Assembly (NCBI GenBank): GCA_019636815.1
Contig: JAHBWT010000012.1
Span: 1 to 63,345, forward strand
Direction: 5' to 3'
DNA: 63,345 nucleotides
DNA from: Nitrospira sp.
GTDB taxonomy: Bacteria; Nitrospirota; Nitrospiria; Nitrospirales; Nitrospiraceae
Shown here in pieces: positions 1 through 8,276 of the stretch. A program made the position numbers and the translations under genes. The notes beneath the pieces are model-generated. The model was not told where the DNA came from and did no database searches. It saw only the letters and a list, made by a program, of their open reading frames with translations. Within the stretch, counting starts at the first letter, position 1, and each line of letters starts with the position of its first letter.

Positions 1-434
1 TCGCTCTTGACTCGCCATATGTATGTCCCTCCTTCCGCTCTATTAAATGAGTCCACTTCCTAAACTGTTTCATCCTACCTGCCAACTGACCGCAAAACAA
101 CATGACTACACCTTCAGCCATTAACCTCTACTGGGCTCCCAAAATTAAAGAAATTCTACCCCTACCAAGAATATCATTTCAAGACCAATTAGCTCCTCCC
201 ATCTTTTCAGAGCGTGGGCCTCATCTGACTCAGGACCGCGGCTCGTCAGGACTTTGAGTTACCCCTGGTCTTCCATCAATAGGGAACTCCCGCCGGATTA
301 GAGGTATCATCTCTATCTAATTGATTGATCATCCACTTCACGGCGAAGTTGATCCAATTCTTCTCCTTGGCGTAGGATAAACTGCTCGGGGTTGTAATGT
401 TTATCGACGTGTCATTAACTCCTAAGGCAGTGTG
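1..434. other. non-coding stretch at window start
   Basis: No convincing coding region is seen on either strand. The last bases carry a Shine-Dalgarno-like AAGG seven bases before the ATG of the next gene. I see no strong hairpin or repeat. Confidence 0.5.
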
Positions 435-995
435 ATGCCTAATAAATGGTTATTTCGCTCCGCCATTCTGGCCCTCATTGCAGTCTCATACCTTTTAGGC
501 TCCCAACTCTTGAGCCCCCCCTTAACTCAAAAGGAAGTCGTGATCGCCGACATCGTCCAAAACTGGCAACAAGCGCATCCATCCGCGAACCGATTTGTGA
601 TTCTTCCTGATTTCAACAACGAGGCCGTTTTCGATGCCGATACGGGACTGATATGGGAGATCGCCCCTAGGCCTACAGCGATCACATGGAACGAGGCTCG
701 TTCCACATGCGTGAACAGAGCTACCGGAGGCCAAAAAGGCTGGCGCCTACCCGCACCGATTGAAATGCGTAGCCTTGTGGGGCCGGCGGTTGATTCTCCT
801 ATCCCCAATATCCCACCAGGACATCCGTTCATGAATATTCAGCCTACATCTTACTGGACGGTGGTGCCAGAAAGTCACCAGCCGGCCTATGCCAAATACG
901 TAGACGCGTTCCTAGGCAATGTTCTCAGCTTCATTAAGATATACACCTATCCGGTCTGGTGTGTTCGTGGACCAATTGCGCAAAATCACAGATGA
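435..995 (+). CDS. exported DUF1566 (Lcl C-terminal-like) protein
   Basis: A 186-residue protein of unknown biochemical role. Residues about 8-27 form a single hydrophobic segment after a basic start (NKWLFR), so it is a signal anchor or signal peptide. The rest shows the DUF1566 signature: an FDADTGLIWE strand, then TWNEARSTCVNRATGGQKGWRLP, and a late YWTVV and WCVRG. DUF1566 domains are cell-surface or secreted modules with a C-type-lectin-like fold; binding partners are generally unknown. GTG 432 is directly followed by ATG 435. I chose the ATG because AAGG lies seven bases upstream. The gene stands alone, with 365 bases before the next one. Confidence 0.75.
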   Translation: MPNKWLFRSAILALIAVSYLLGSQLLSPPLTQKEVVIADIVQNWQQAHPSANRFVILPDFNNEAVFDADTGLIWEIAPRPTAITWNEARSTCVNRATGGQKGWRLPAPIEMRSLVGPAVDSPIPNIPPGHPFMNIQPTSYWTVVPESHQPAYAKYVDAFLGNVLSFIKIYTYPVWCVRGPIAQNHR

Positions 996-1360
996 GCTGA
1001 GCAGTGAACCTCCGACAAATGCTCTTCTCAGAATTAAAAGCCAAACCAGTACTCCCCATGCGGGTTTTCCACTTCCTGACTTGAAGAGTCACAAGCATCC
1101 GAGCCCTTGTTTAGCTAGCACCACTCAATATCTGCTCCCTACGAGCTCCCAAGTTGTGGAGGTTTGTACCTAGGCTGGCTGCGCGGGTCAGAGAAAACAA
1201 GTCCGCTCGGAAGTAGAGGGTGGTCGGTTGTCTCCTTATCGGAAGCTCGCGCAACGGACAAATCGCAATAGGCCTTCTGCGAATGGACCTCATGAGTCAA
1301 GGTAAGGAGAGACGCGGAACGAATGATCATACGTGACGGGTTTTACCAGGAGGTGCGGCT
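996..1360. other. intergenic region
   Basis: 365 bases without a supported gene. It ends in a strong Shine-Dalgarno (CAGGAGGTG) for the next gene. No clear terminator or repeat was recognised. Confidence 0.5.
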
Positions 1361-2299
1361 ATGAACATCGTAGTCACCGGAGGAACAGGGTTCATCGGTC
1401 GGGCGTTATGCGCAGCGCTCTCCCGTGACGGTCATCGAATAATCGTCCTTACGAGAAATGAGGGACAGGTCGTTCAGCAGCCTGGGATAATCGTGAACCC
1501 GATTCAATGGAACGGTCGTGACTCCGGGCCCTGGGAGCAGGTTCTTAAAGGAGCAGATGCGGTTATTAACCTCGCTGGTGCATCGATCGCTGATGCACGC
1601 TGGACAGACGCGCGTAAGCGACTCATCACCGACAGCCGTGTGCTCTCCACCAGGTTACTGGTCCGAGCGATGTCCCGTTGGGCCTCTCAACCCACCACGT
1701 TTATCAGTGCTTCCGGCATTGGTTATTACGGCGCTTGCGACGATCGTGTTCTGGATGAAGGAGCAGCGCGCGGTCTGGGTTTCTTAGCCGACTTATGCCT
1801 CGCATGGGAAGCGGAGGCCCTTCGGGCTGCCGAGTTTGGTGCGCGTGTCGTCATCCTACGAACCGGAATGGTGCTCGAACAAGACGGCGGGGCTTTGCCC
1901 AAAATGCTGTTGCCCTTTCGACTGTTTGCCGGCGGTCCCATCATGCCGGGGAGCCAGTGGGTTTCCTGGATTCACCGGGCAGATCACATCGGTCTAATGC
2001 AATGGGCTCTCAGCATGGCGAAGGTTTCCGGCCCGATTAATGCCGTGGCTCCAGAGCCTGTAACGATGAAGACATTCTGTGAGGTCCTTGGGCGGGTGCT
2101 TCACAGACCATCGTGGCTTCCCATTCCAAGGTTCGTCTTGAACATGCTCCTCGGTGAGTTGGGGACATTGATGACAACCGGCCAGCGGGTGATTCCGGCG
2201 AAAGGAATGGCGGGAGGTTATACATTTCACTATCCGACGCTGGAGCCAGCCCTGCGAACCATCTTGATGGGGACAACAAATGCTCGGAGAGCGGCATAG
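1361..2299 (+). CDS. TIGR01777 family (YfcH-like) NAD(P)-dependent epimerase-like protein
   Basis: A 312-residue extended short-chain dehydrogenase/reductase. The N-terminus MNIVVTGGTGFIGRALC is the Rossmann GxxGxxG nucleotide-binding loop. INLAGASI and SASGIGYYG (residues about 72-79 and 116-124) match the TIGR01777/YfcH group, and the C-terminal third fits the DUF1731 extension. Substrate is unknown for the family. A strong Shine-Dalgarno (AGGAGG) sits upstream of the ATG. Its stop codon overlaps a GTG that opens a tiny hydrophobic ORF, so it may head an operon with the DUF523/DUF1722 gene. Confidence 0.88.
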   Translation: MNIVVTGGTGFIGRALCAALSRDGHRIIVLTRNEGQVVQQPGIIVNPIQWNGRDSGPWEQVLKGADAVINLAGASIADARWTDARKRLITDSRVLSTRLLVRAMSRWASQPTTFISASGIGYYGACDDRVLDEGAARGLGFLADLCLAWEAEALRAAEFGARVVILRTGMVLEQDGGALPKMLLPFRLFAGGPIMPGSQWVSWIHRADHIGLMQWALSMAKVSGPINAVAPEPVTMKTFCEVLGRVLHRPSWLPIPRFVLNMLLGELGTLMTTGQRVIPAKGMAGGYTFHYPTLEPALRTILMGTTNARRAA

Positions 2300-2400
2300 T
2301 GATAGACAAAATCCTGATGTATCTGGTGCCCCTGGCAATGGTGATTATGATGGGGAAAGCGGTGTTCCTCTCCTCCGTTTGTATTGTTGGACTCCTCTGA
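2299..2400 (+). CDS. possible 33-aa hydrophobic microprotein
   Basis: A GTG that overlaps the preceding TAG stop (TAGTG) opens 33 codons encoding almost only hydrophobic residues (ILMYLVPLAMVIMM, then VFLSSVCIVGLL). This could be a one-helix membrane peptide translated by coupling. There is no independent ribosome binding site, and the region may equally be a non-coding spacer. No homologue is recognised. Confidence 0.3.
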   Translation: MIDKILMYLVPLAMVIMMGKAVFLSSVCIVGLL

Positions 2401-2423
2401 TATCGCCTACAAGGAGGGGGCTT

Positions 2424-2564
2424 ATGCGAGCGGTTGCCATGTATGTTGCGGAAGGATTGACGATGGGTCTTCTCGTTGTTGGTTCGGCGCCCCAGCTGTC
2501 TTGTATGTCGGAACGGTTCACCCAGGAATACTTGGATCTCGGCAAGCAGCAGGTGACGAGATGA
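2424..2564 (+). CDS. 46-aa ORF coupled to the DUF523/DUF1722 gene
   Basis: The ATG at 2424 is preceded by one of the strongest Shine-Dalgarno sequences in the region (AAGGAGGGGG). The 46-codon frame ends in TGA at 2562-2564, which overlaps the ATG at 2561 of the next gene (ATGA). The peptide has a central hydrophobic stretch (GLTMGLLVVGS) and a charged tail. The signal placement suggests it is really translated and feeds ribosomes to the next gene. Function is unknown; it may be only a leader. Confidence 0.45.
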   Translation: MRAVAMYVAEGLTMGLLVVGSAPQLSCMSERFTQEYLDLGKQQVTR

Positions 2565-3514
2565 CGGCTTCCACGATCCGCCTGGGCGTCAGCCGTTGTC
2601 TCTTCGGCGACGAAGTTCGCTTCGACGGAGGACATAAACGAGACCACTTTTTGACCGATGTATTGGGTCGCTACGTCGAGTGGGTACCAGTATGCCCTGA
2701 AGTAGAAGCAGGACTGGGCACCCCACGTGAGGCTATGCGGTTGGTGGGCAATCCCTATCGACCGCGGCTGCTGACGATCACGAGTAAGCACGATCACACC
2801 GAAGCGATGGAGACGATGGCGGAGGAGCGTCTCGACTCGCTCAAGAAACTTGATCTCTCCGGGTTTGTCTTCAAAAGGGGCTCGCCCAGTTGTGGGGTCG
2901 AACGGGTGAGTGTGTACACCGCACAGGGGATGCCAAGCCACAGTGGCGCTGGAATCTTCGCCAAGGCCTTTAAAGAGCAGTTTCCGTTGATTCCTGTCGA
3001 GGAAGAAGGCCGACTCTGCGAGGCTTCACTTCGGGAGAACTTCATCGCACGGGTGTTCTGCTACCGCCGATTCCAAGATCTCGTGCGGAACGGCATCACG
3101 AAACAGGCTCTGATACGCTTCCACACAGCCCATAAGTATCTCCTTCTGGCTCATAGCCCTCAGCATTACAAAACTCTGGGCCAGCTAGTCGGTCATGCCG
3201 AGCGCCATCGCCCCAAGGAGTTGATAGTCCGTTACGGTGAACTTTTGATGAAGACCTTGGCCGTAAAGGCAACGGTGCGCAAGCACGTGGACGTACTGCA
3301 TCACATTGTAGGCCACTTCAAACGCATGTTAAAAACCAATGAAAAAACCGAGCTATTGAGCGTCATCGACGACTATTATCACGGACTCACTCCCTTGATC
3401 GTTCCGTTGACGTTGATGAAGCACTACGTCGAGATATTCAACGTGGACTATGTCCGAGACCAAGTGTATCTCAATCCACATCCGAATGAACTGATGTTGC
3501 GAAATCACGTGTAA
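2561..3514 (+). CDS. DUF523 + DUF1722 (YbgA-like) two-domain protein
   Basis: A 317-residue protein. Residues about 5-160 form a DUF523 domain with its typical cysteines (SRCLFG, PVCPEVEAGLGTPREAMRL, FKRGSPSCG), likely a metal or cluster site. Residues about 190-310 match DUF1722/YbgA. This fusion is common in bacteria. Members near photolyase or stress genes have been proposed to act in 2-thiouracil or DNA/RNA stress responses, but no role is shown here. The start is taken at 2561, not the longer upstream frame, because homology begins at TIRLGVSRC and the ATG overlaps the stop of the small upstream ORF. Confidence 0.85.
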   Translation: MTASTIRLGVSRCLFGDEVRFDGGHKRDHFLTDVLGRYVEWVPVCPEVEAGLGTPREAMRLVGNPYRPRLLTITSKHDHTEAMETMAEERLDSLKKLDLSGFVFKRGSPSCGVERVSVYTAQGMPSHSGAGIFAKAFKEQFPLIPVEEEGRLCEASLRENFIARVFCYRRFQDLVRNGITKQALIRFHTAHKYLLLAHSPQHYKTLGQLVGHAERHRPKELIVRYGELLMKTLAVKATVRKHVDVLHHIVGHFKRMLKTNEKTELLSVIDDYYHGLTPLIVPLTLMKHYVEIFNVDYVRDQVYLNPHPNELMLRNHV

Positions 3515-3516
3515 AA

Positions 3517-3707
3517 ATGAATCAACATGCCGAACATTCTGAAGTTGCAGGCACCGTTCGGTTGTTGCCGACCACCGATCCTGGGAAACCACTGCGGTCA
3601 AGAAACTGATGGCCCTCGTGGCGGGTTTTATTCGAACCGTGTACCCAGAGAGTCGCTACGGAAAGATGAATCTTCAGGAATACTTGGAACAGATACGCCA
3701 AAAATGA
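3517..3707 (+). pseudogene. small frameshifted gene
   Basis: Two adjoining frames each read like protein. 3517-3609 encodes MNQHAEHSEVAGTVRLLPTT and ends in TGA. 3609-3707, one frame off, encodes MALVAGFIRTVYPESRYGKM, and its reading continues upstream as ETTAVKKLMALV past the stop. Joined by a single-base shift near 3580-3600 they give one protein of about 62 residues. Either a real frameshift, a sequencing error, or two coupled ORFs (TGATG at 3607-3611) would explain it. The 3' end overlaps an ATG at 3704 (ATGA). No family is recognised. Confidence 0.4.
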
Positions 3708-3751
3708 ACGTGAATGAACATGATGGAATGATCACCGAAAGGACGAAGGAA

Positions 3752-4282
3752 ATGCAGATCACTCGAGGCGTCATCTTAGTCGGGCACGGCGGCATCCCCA
3801 AGGACTGCCCGCAAGACTTGGTGACAAAATTGAAACGGTTGGAGGCCCAACGGCTGGCAGCCAAGCAATCACCATCGCCAGAAGAAATCGAACTGGATAC
3901 CAAGATCCGCCACTGGCCGAGGACGGCGGCGACCGATCCCTACCAGTCAGGCTTTCAGGCGGTCGCTGAACGGTTGCGACCTCAGCTTGACGGCGTCTTG
4001 TTCGGTATCGCCTATAATGAGTTCTGCGCTCCGACCTTAGAGGAAGCCGTTGAGGAACTCATCGCACAAAGGGTCAGCCACATCACGGTGACGACCACGA
4101 TGTTTACTCCTGGAGGTTTCCATTCTGAAATCGAGATACCCGAAATCCTCGACCATCTCAGGTCAAAACATCCCGACGTGGAACTCTGCTATGCCTGGCC
4201 GTTCGATCTGCAATTGGTCGCCAACACGTTAGCGGAGCAAGTTCGTCGCTTCTCCACGAGCGTCCCTCATCAGAATCGGTGA
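3752..4282 (+). CDS. CbiX-like sirohydrochlorin chelatase family protein
   Basis: A 176-residue single-module CbiX protein. The family inserts Co2+ or Fe2+ into sirohydrochlorin (cobalamin or siroheme synthesis). Visible marks are the N-terminal ILVGHGG (usual LVGHGS/R) and the C-terminal TMFTPGGFHSEIEIPEIL, with a histidine in the position of the family metal ligand. ATGs at 3704 and 3728 are also in frame. I chose 3752 because AAGGA lies eight bases upstream, and because the conserved core starts directly after it; an ATGA overlap makes 3704 possible. Substrate metal cannot be read from the sequence. Confidence 0.75.
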   Translation: MQITRGVILVGHGGIPKDCPQDLVTKLKRLEAQRLAAKQSPSPEEIELDTKIRHWPRTAATDPYQSGFQAVAERLRPQLDGVLFGIAYNEFCAPTLEEAVEELIAQRVSHITVTTTMFTPGGFHSEIEIPEILDHLRSKHPDVELCYAWPFDLQLVANTLAEQVRRFSTSVPHQNR

Positions 4283-4357
4283 AAAGGTGTACTGCAGTCC
4301 TCCGGGCAGTGTAGAATGCCGGCTCATGCCGGACTTCTGAAAGAAGGAGGACGAATC

Positions 4358-4933
4358 GTGACGGCTCAGGAGCAATTGGCGAAATCATTCCATGACACTC
4401 AATCATTTAAATGGGATCGCGACAACGGATTCAAACTCGCATCCGGCGAGATCAGCCCGTTCTACGTCGATTGTCGTGCCCTCATGGGGCATCCGACAGC
4501 GCGCCGTCTGGTCGCCCAACTGGCCTATGAGGCACTCACTGACATTGAATTCGATTGTCTCGGCGGGATCGAGCTCGGAGCCATCCCGATTGCCGTGACC
4601 ATTTCTGATTTTGCCTGTGCGGCTTCGCCTCAGCGTCTCTGGCGAACGTTCGTCGTTCGAAAGCAGCCAAAAGACCATGGCTTGGGAAAGTTAATCGAAG
4701 GCAGCATTCGTCCAACCGATCGAGCACTCATCGTGGACGACGTGCTCACGAGCGGCGGGTCCTTACTCAAAGCGGTGGGAGTCGCACGGGAAGCCGGTCT
4801 TCAAGTGGATCATGCATTAGTGATTGTGGACCGTCTAGAGCAGAATGGGAGAGTGCGTGTGGAAAGAGAGAAGGTTCGACTGATCAGTCTCCTTACTATT
4901 GAAGATCTCATGCGGACAGTGAGCCACTCGTAG
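4358..4933 (+). CDS. pyrE: orotate phosphoribosyltransferase (PyrE-like)
   Basis: A 191-residue type I phosphoribosyltransferase. OPRTase makes orotidine 5'-phosphate from orotate and PRPP in pyrimidine synthesis. The PRPP loop ALIVDDVLTSGGSLLKAV is clear at about 121-138. LASGEISPFYVDCR near residue 28 corresponds to the N-terminal substrate segment (usually SGR/K-SPFYFD), and GGIELGAIPIA is the usual G-x-E-x-GAIP loop. A GTG start at 4358 is preceded by AAGGAGG; an upstream ATG (4316) is less likely. A generic orotate-PRT-like role remains possible. Confidence 0.85.
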   Translation: MTAQEQLAKSFHDTQSFKWDRDNGFKLASGEISPFYVDCRALMGHPTARRLVAQLAYEALTDIEFDCLGGIELGAIPIAVTISDFACAASPQRLWRTFVVRKQPKDHGLGKLIEGSIRPTDRALIVDDVLTSGGSLLKAVGVAREAGLQVDHALVIVDRLEQNGRVRVEREKVRLISLLTIEDLMRTVSHS

Positions 4934-4964
4934 CGCAACTCCATCCCAGCGGATCTATTTTTCA

Positions 4965-5282
4965 TTACTTGCACTCAAACTGAATTCCCCATCGACGCTC
5001 CTCAACAAGTTCTTCGGCTCCATCAAGCGGACTCACCACACGCGTCCGCCCTTGCGCTTCTCCCTCACGAACGATGGAGTAAGACGTCCCGCTACATTTC
5101 TCTTTCATGAGGTCGAGTGCGTCCTTTCGAAACGAGGAGAGAATGGGCCCCTGTCCTTCTTTAAACGGATAAATGACCACCCCACCCTTATCATTCTGTT
5201 GAACGATCTTGGCGCCATCCGCACAGCCTCCAACAGTTAGGCACGCCACGACCCCAGTAATTTTCAGCCACGAGTTCATCAT
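4965..5282 (-). CDS. small lipoprotein
   Basis: A 105-residue protein with a signal sequence and lipobox (LTVGGC, Cys about 20), so probably lipid-anchored. The mature part contains YSIVREGEAQGRTRVV and ends in WGIQFECK, with a second and third cysteine that could form a disulfide. No family name can be given. Its ATG overlaps the stop of the glycosidase gene upstream (TAATG), so it is the last gene of the coupled signalling operon. Confidence 0.7.
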   Translation of the reverse strand: MMNSWLKITGVVACLTVGGCADGAKIVQQNDKGGVVIYPFKEGQGPILSSFRKDALDLMKEKCSGTSYSIVREGEAQGRTRVVSPLDGAEELVEERRWGIQFECK

Positions 5283-6133
5283 TATCTGGGACTTGCCCCA
5301 ATCACTGTGGGCAACGGAATATGACTACCCGTGTTTCCAGCGAACAAGCTCTTCCATGACGTGCGGTCCTCTGTCTCTATGTCTTTTTGCCACAGTGATT
5401 CCAGAATCCGAACATCCGAAGAGGACCCTCCATCCATGGCCATCGCTTGACGCACTGCAGGAAGGACGTCCTTCAAACACTGCGCGATGTCGTATAGCCG
5501 GGCGGCTCCGAGGCTCTTCAAGAGAAGAATATGTCCGGCCTCCGTTTCAGCGACTATCGTCTGGTAGGCATACCTCCCCGTTTCGCGCACACGGACCTTG
5601 CGCGTCCGATCAAGAAGCATCAGAGCCTGTGCCGCCTCTTGATAGGCGGGTCGCTCTTCATCGAAGGCCTCCGAGTCCAAATCAAGGACTCGCGCCTTTC
5701 GCAACCCCGAATTAGATGGCTCCGCAACAAACAACCCGCGCCACGAAGGGTGTTGTCGGCTTCCCAACGGACGCCCGTTCTTATAGAGGAGACCAAGATA
5801 CGCGAAGTTTTCACGGAATAATCCCGCATTAAATACCACGTGGTGACCTGTTCGTTTCTGCCATTGGTCAATCCTGAGAGGCTCTGAAAGTCCTTCCTGG
5901 GCGTAATAATGAACGGAGAAGCTTATGCGTTCGGGATCCAAATCGACAACCATCATTCTCGGGACGATAGGGCATTGATCCTGGGCTTTCCACACCGAAA
6001 CTCTGATACCGTCGGAAAGCTGTATCCACGAGAGATCCTCGGCTATGCTGGGACTGGGGAGCACGCATGCGGCAACTAGCAGATACGTCGATCCAGGCAT
6101 ACTCCATCGTGACGAACGGTGCCCCTTGATCAT
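5282..6133 (-). CDS. exported phosphodiester glycosidase (NAGPA/DUF2233) family protein
   Basis: A protein of about 283 residues with an N-terminal hydrophobic signal (STYLLVAACVLPSPSIAED). The core has the NAGPA hallmarks HHVVFNAGLFRENFAYLGLLYKNG and QAMAMDGGSSSDV. Family members cleave phosphodiester-linked N-acetylglucosamine and related bonds; bacterial ones are periplasmic or surface enzymes with unknown natural substrates. The ATG at 6133 is used. An in-frame TTG at 6190 overlaps the stop of the upstream kinase (TTGA) and would add 19 residues. It follows three signalling genes in one operon, so export or envelope chemistry may be the output or sensor side of that pathway (inference). 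Confidence 0.75.
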   Translation of the reverse strand: MIKGHRSSRWSMPGSTYLLVAACVLPSPSIAEDLSWIQLSDGIRVSVWKAQDQCPIVPRMMVVDLDPERISFSVHYYAQEGLSEPLRIDQWQKRTGHHVVFNAGLFRENFAYLGLLYKNGRPLGSRQHPSWRGLFVAEPSNSGLRKARVLDLDSEAFDEERPAYQEAAQALMLLDRTRKVRVRETGRYAYQTIVAETEAGHILLLKSLGAARLYDIAQCLKDVLPAVRQAMAMDGGSSSDVRILESLWQKDIETEDRTSWKSLFAGNTGSHIPLPTVIGASPR

Positions 6134-6186
6134 ACTTCCTGTAGAAACCCAACCACGGAACGATTCTGGGTGTTGCTTTCCATGTA

Positions 6187-7815
6187 TCAAGATTGACTCG
6201 GGATCGATGGCCGCAGTGGCGCCGATATGTGGCCGCTCATCTTTTGGCTGGAAGACTCAGGGTTAAGAACTTCGCGCACCTTTTCTGCTAACACCTCCGG
6301 CGTGAATGGTTTTTGCAGATACGCGCTGGCCGGATCACCGGCACCGATTCCGATATCATCCGTGTAGCCCGAAATGAAGAGCACCTTGAGCCCTGGCTTG
6401 GCCACACGGAGATTCCGAGCAAGTTCTACTCCACTCATTCCCGGCATGACAATATCGGTGAGCAAGAGCTGGAGCTTCCCCATATACGGTGTGGCCACAA
6501 GGCACGCCTCCACGCCATTTCTTGCTTCCACGATTCGATAACCACATTTGCGGAGTTCCTCGCCAATCAGCATGCGAACATTCTCATCATCCTCTACGAG
6601 AAGGATCGTTTCATGACCCCGTGGTGATTGCACGGTTGACTTCTCGCTCGCTGAAAGCTCGATCTCGGTCTCAACACGTGGAAGGTAGACATCAAAACGC
6701 GTTCCTTCCCCAGTCTTACTGGTCACATCTAATCCTCCACCGCCCTGAGTCACAATGCCAAAGACGGTCGAAAGTCCCAATCCGGTTCCCTTTCCTTCCT
6801 CCTTGGTCGTAAAGAAAGGCTCAAAAATATGTGCTTGCATTTCTGGAGCCATTCCGCACCCACTGTCAGCCACGGAAAGCCTGACGTAAGCTCCTGGCGC
6901 TATCGGACTGATGTGGTACACCGGCATGTGATCGAGAACTGCAGCAGCAGTTTCTATCGTGAGTTTACCGCCCTTTGGCATGGCATCTCGAGCATTGACC
7001 ACTAGATTCATCACAACCTGCTCGAGTAAGGTTGGGTCAGCCTTGACTCTGAGGTCATCCATGCTCGGTCTCAACATGAGTTGGATATCTTCGCCGATCA
7101 ACCTCCGCAGCATGGGTTCGAGGTCGACCAGGATCATATTCAGATTCAGAACCTTAGCCTCAGAGGGTTGTTTTCTGCTGAACGCAAGTAACTGGCGAAT
7201 AAGAAGCCTCGCACGATCACCAGCCTTGTGCATCTCTTCAACTCTACTTCTTAGTGGATCCTCCAGGCCCATTTCGCTCAGCAGCACTTGACTTTGCCCC
7301 ATGATGACGGTGAGCAAGTTATTGAAATCATGGGCTAACCCACCAGCCAGACGACCGACTGCCTCAAGTTTCTGCACCTGCCGGAACTGTGCTTGGCTTT
7401 CCGAGAGTGCCGCTTCGGCCCGTATACGCGCTGCACGCTCCTGTTGCTCTCGCCATACGCGCCGTACCGATGGAACCAGTCGATCTAGTTCATCTTTAGG
7501 GATACAATCCGTGGCGCCGCGAGACAGCAGGTCAATGCGCTGTTTCCCTGGAAGAGTTGCCGAGACGAAGATAACGGGAACGCCAGGAGCCAATCGTTGA
7601 GCCAGCTCAAGCACCGACCGTCCATCAAACCGAGGCAGGTTGTATTCCGTCAGGATGAGGTCGACCTGACCGCCTGTGAGAGCCGGTGCGAAGGCGGCTC
7701 GGCTCTCCACTTGGTGTATCACGCAGGGGATGCCTCCACCCGTCAAGATCGCCTCAACCCGGTCACTCTCGTGCCGATTAGATTCCAGATGGAGAACTTG
7801 TAGCGGAGTTGTCAT
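6187..7815 (-). CDS. hybrid histidine kinase, REC-HisKA-HATPase-REC
   Basis: A 542-residue soluble hybrid kinase. An N-terminal receiver-like domain (about 5-125) is followed by HisKA with [14 protein letters not shown] (about 158-172), HATPase_c with N box [10 protein letters not shown] and G boxes GCGMAPE and [14 protein letters not shown], and a C-terminal receiver (about 400-520) with [13 protein letters not shown]. The N-terminal receiver has glutamate in place of the phosphoacceptor aspartate ([13 protein letters not shown]), so it may be locked or non-phosphorylatable. The C-terminal receiver keeps its aspartate. Its ATG overlaps the stop of the receiver gene before it (ATGA). Confidence 0.9.
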   Translation of the reverse strand: MTTPLQVLHLESNRHESDRVEAILTGGGIPCVIHQVESRAAFAPALTGGQVDLILTEYNLPRFDGRSVLELAQRLAPGVPVIFVSATLPGKQRIDLLSRGATDCIPKDELDRLVPSVRRVWREQQERAARIRAEAALSESQAQFRQVQKLEAVGRLAGGLAHDFNNLLTVIMGQSQVLLSEMGLEDPLRSRVEEMHKAGDRARLLIRQLLAFSRKQPSEAKVLNLNMILVDLEPMLRRLIGEDIQLMLRPSMDDLRVKADPTLLEQVVMNLVVNARDAMPKGGKLTIETAAAVLDHMPVYHISPIAPGAYVRLSVADSGCGMAPEMQAHIFEPFFTTKEEGKGTGLGLSTVFGIVTQGGGGLDVTSKTGEGTRFDVYLPRVETEIELSASEKSTVQSPRGHETILLVEDDENVRMLIGEELRKCGYRIVEARNGVEACLVATPYMGKLQLLLTDIVMPGMSGVELARNLRVAKPGLKVLFISGYTDDIGIGAGDPASAYLQKPFTPEVLAEKVREVLNPESSSQKMSGHISAPLRPSIPSQS

Positions 7816-8276
7816 GAATGGAGCGGAACGGACTGGGGACCTTCAGGAGGGGGTTCGTTAATGACCCCCCAGAACGTTCCGAGCTCTTTTACGGCCGACA
7901 GAAATTTGTGAAACTCAACAGGCTTGACCACATAGGCGTTCGCTCCCAACGCATAACTTTCAGCTAAATCACGTTCTTCTCGTGACGAGGTGAGCATCAC
8001 GACCGGAATCGGCCGCAGGTTGATGTCCGCCTTGATGGTACGCAAAACTTCCAGTCCATTCACCTTCGGCATTTTGAGGTCAAGAAAGATTACAGCCGGG
8101 TTGCCCCTCAACCGTGACTTGAACTGCCCTCGACAGTATAAATAGTCCAACACTTCAGCCCCGTCATGACAGAGAACGACTTTATCCGATATATGTTCCT
8201 CTTCCATCGCAGCAAGAGCAAGTTCGGCATCACGTGGATTATCTTCGGCGAGGATAATTGGCTTCGCCGCAGTCAT
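7812..8276 (-). CDS. single-domain response regulator (Rcp1/CheY-like)
   Basis: A 154-residue receiver with no output domain. Acidic pair AEDN near the start, phosphoacceptor in FLDLKMPKVNGLEVL, TSS switch residue in VVMLTSSREERD, and lysine in VVKPVEF. The length and the CRGQFKSR insert fit the Rcp1 group, which usually pairs with phytochrome-like kinases. Here the partner is probably the CHASE3 kinase directly upstream, whose stop overlaps this ATG (ATGA). Confidence 0.9.
   Translation of the reverse strand: MTAAKPIILAEDNPRDAELALAAMEEEHISDKVVLCHDGAEVLDYLYCRGQFKSRLRGNPAVIFLDLKMPKVNGLEVLRTIKADINLRPIPVVMLTSSREERDLAESYALGANAYVVKPVEFHKFLSAVKELGTFWGVINEPPPEGPQSVPLHS

Noticed and set aside
2345-2941. 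198-codon minus-strand ORF opposite the DUF523 gene
   Set aside because: The opposite strand has clear homology and ribosome sites; this frame has none.
5209-5715. 168-codon plus-strand ORF opposite the glycosidase gene
   Set aside because: It is antisense to a recognised NAGPA-type protein and low in protein-like pattern.
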